A DNA stretch of 5,699 nt from Candidatus Poribacteria bacterium (lineage in GTDB: Bacteria; Poribacteria; WGA-4E; WGA-3G), in contig RKRO01000101.1 in the NCBI GenBank assembly GCA_007571355.1, positions 1 to 5,699 of the forward strand, written 5' to 3'. Numbering within the stretch: the stretch's first letter is position 1; each line of letters opens with the position of its first letter. The translations under genes and the position numbers were made by a program. Below, piece after piece: positions 4,838 to 5,699 of this stretch. The notes beneath the pieces are model-generated. The model did no database searches and had not been told where the DNA came from. It worked only from the letters and a program-made list of their open reading frames with translations.

Positions 4838-5699
4838 TTAGCATATCCTGAAATTAGGCAAATTCTTGACTATCTCCACCGTCTTTAGGCTGAGAGTGAT
4901 GACGCGGGCGATGAGGTCAATAATATATTGTGGTTGATCCGTACGGTTCGGGTCAGACACAATCCCGCTCCGTTTGTCCACCTTGACACGATACTGATCT
5001 ACCACCCACTCCAGCGCGGAACGCGTGCCTAACCGATAGTCAAATACCTTCCCAGGGATGCCCTCCAGCGTCAGGAAGTCGTTGTATTTCAATTGTGTTT
5101 TATCTTTGGAGAGTTTCATCTTCTCCACGCGCCAATCTATCGGCATACCGGGCGTTTCAATGTATTTCAGTCCATCGTATTTCGGCGTAGATTCATAGTT
5201 GACATGGCTATCTGCCAGCTGCGCACCTGCGTTCGCGAAACTCCAGAAGTCTTGAGCAAACGGGATATGTGGCAAATCGCGCTTGAGGTTTGCCTGATAC
5301 TTTTCACGATAATCAGGGTGATGCAGGACAGCGTAATTGTAGTGGAAGATGTCCCATTTGGTGAGGGTGTCGTCTTTGTAATGGGTTCGGAACTGTGATA
5401 GTGCCCAATCCGTGATGTTTTCTTGGCGGTTCGTACCTTCTTCATTGTAAGTATAGAAAGGGAAACATTGGGAATCCCCTGTGAGGTGGAAATCCGGAAT
5501 CACATCAACTATCAAGGCGTGGAAGGGCTTATTACTTCCAATATTGCTGAGACAAATCACCCGATTTTCCTTTTCTGTCTCTGGAGTTGGGAAAATCCGA
5601 TGCTGTTGATAACGTTCCTCATTCCAAAAATTATCAAAGTAGAGATATTTCTGACAAAACGGACGATACAAAGCACTGCGAAAGTGCGTATCTTCATAG
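4838..5699 (-). CDS. Type ISP restriction-modification enzyme, C-terminal part (partial at window edge)
   Basis: The visible 286 residues are the C-terminal end of a larger protein whose start lies beyond 5699; the frame is open through the edge (YEDTHFRSALYRPFCQKYLY). Type ISP enzymes (LlaBIII/LlaGI type) are single-chain proteins joining a nuclease, an ATP-dependent translocase, an N6-adenine methyltransferase and a target-recognition domain. The fragment matches the recognition-domain end as I know it: YRPFCQKYLYFD, WDIFHYNYAVLHHPDYREKY, LKRDLPHIPFAQDFW, LSKDKTQLKYNDFLTLEGIP, YRLGTRSALEWVVDQY and DKRSGIVSDPN, ending with a YIIDLIARVITLSLKTVEIV helix. The TTG at 5671 is not a real start, since homologous-looking sequence continues upstream of it. 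No break is seen in the visible part. The helicase and methylase motifs cannot be checked here, so activity is unknown. It probably leads the minus-strand operon. Confidence 0.9.
   Translation of the reverse strand, partial: YEDTHFRSALYRPFCQKYLYFDNFWNEERYQQHRIFPTPETEKENRVICLSNIGSNKPFHALIVDVIPDFHLTGDSQCFPFYTYNEEGTNRQENITDWALSQFRTHYKDDTLTKWDIFHYNYAVLHHPDYREKYQANLKRDLPHIPFAQDFWSFANAGAQLADSHVNYESTPKYDGLKYIETPGMPIDWRVEKMKLSKDKTQLKYNDFLTLEGIPGKVFDYRLGTRSALEWVVDQYRVKVDKRSGIVSDPNRTDQPQYIIDLIARVITLSLKTVEIVKNLPNFRIC

Noticed and set aside
4838..5671. Complete 277-residue gene starting at TTG 5671
   Set aside because: The frame stays open to the window edge with family-like sequence, so this is an internal codon of a truncated larger gene.
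1..5699. CRISPR array, tRNA or rRNA gene
   Set aside because: No regularly spaced identical repeats, no T-loop or acceptor pairing, and no rRNA signature strings were found on either strand by eye.

Overview
The window looks like a chromosomal stretch of an uncultivated Gram-negative bacterium. The mix of genes (an Mrp-type ATPase, a SelA-like PLP enzyme, a Gfo/Idh/MocA oxidoreductase, a small secreted or membrane protein with a GKSxEYVxxYTDAYK-type motif, and the end of a Type ISP restriction-modification enzyme), the strong Shine-Dalgarno sites, and the many short palindromic repeats between genes remind me of Candidatus Poribacteria. That placement is an inference from recalled style, not from a search.

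Layout. Positions 1-855 hold no gene I can defend. They contain several short competing open frames, two hairpin-type repeats (547-578 and the inverted pair 593-608/694-709), a nested hairpin set at 269-343, and a likely promoter just ahead of the first gene. Two plus-strand genes follow: an Mrp/NBP35-family P-loop ATPase (856-1803) and a SelA-like PLP-dependent enzyme (2025-3134). The 221-bp gap between them carries a folded repeat element (1817-1880) and a repeated TGATAACCATTC motif. After a convergent 176-bp gap with a GTTGGGTT-type inverted repeat, three minus-strand genes read leftward: the C-terminal end of a Type ISP restriction-modification enzyme (4838-5699, cut by the window edge), a Gfo/Idh/MocA oxidoreductase (3759-4814) and a small two-helix exported protein (3311-3742).

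How the genes relate. The three minus-strand genes are separated by only 23 and 16 bp and are probably co-transcribed, with the inverted repeat at 3252-3299 placed to end their transcript. The two plus-strand genes are further apart, and each has its own ribosome binding site. I see no shared pathway that ties all five genes together. The most unusual content is the set of intergenic repeats, one of which recurs in inverted orientation with paired base changes that keep its stem intact.
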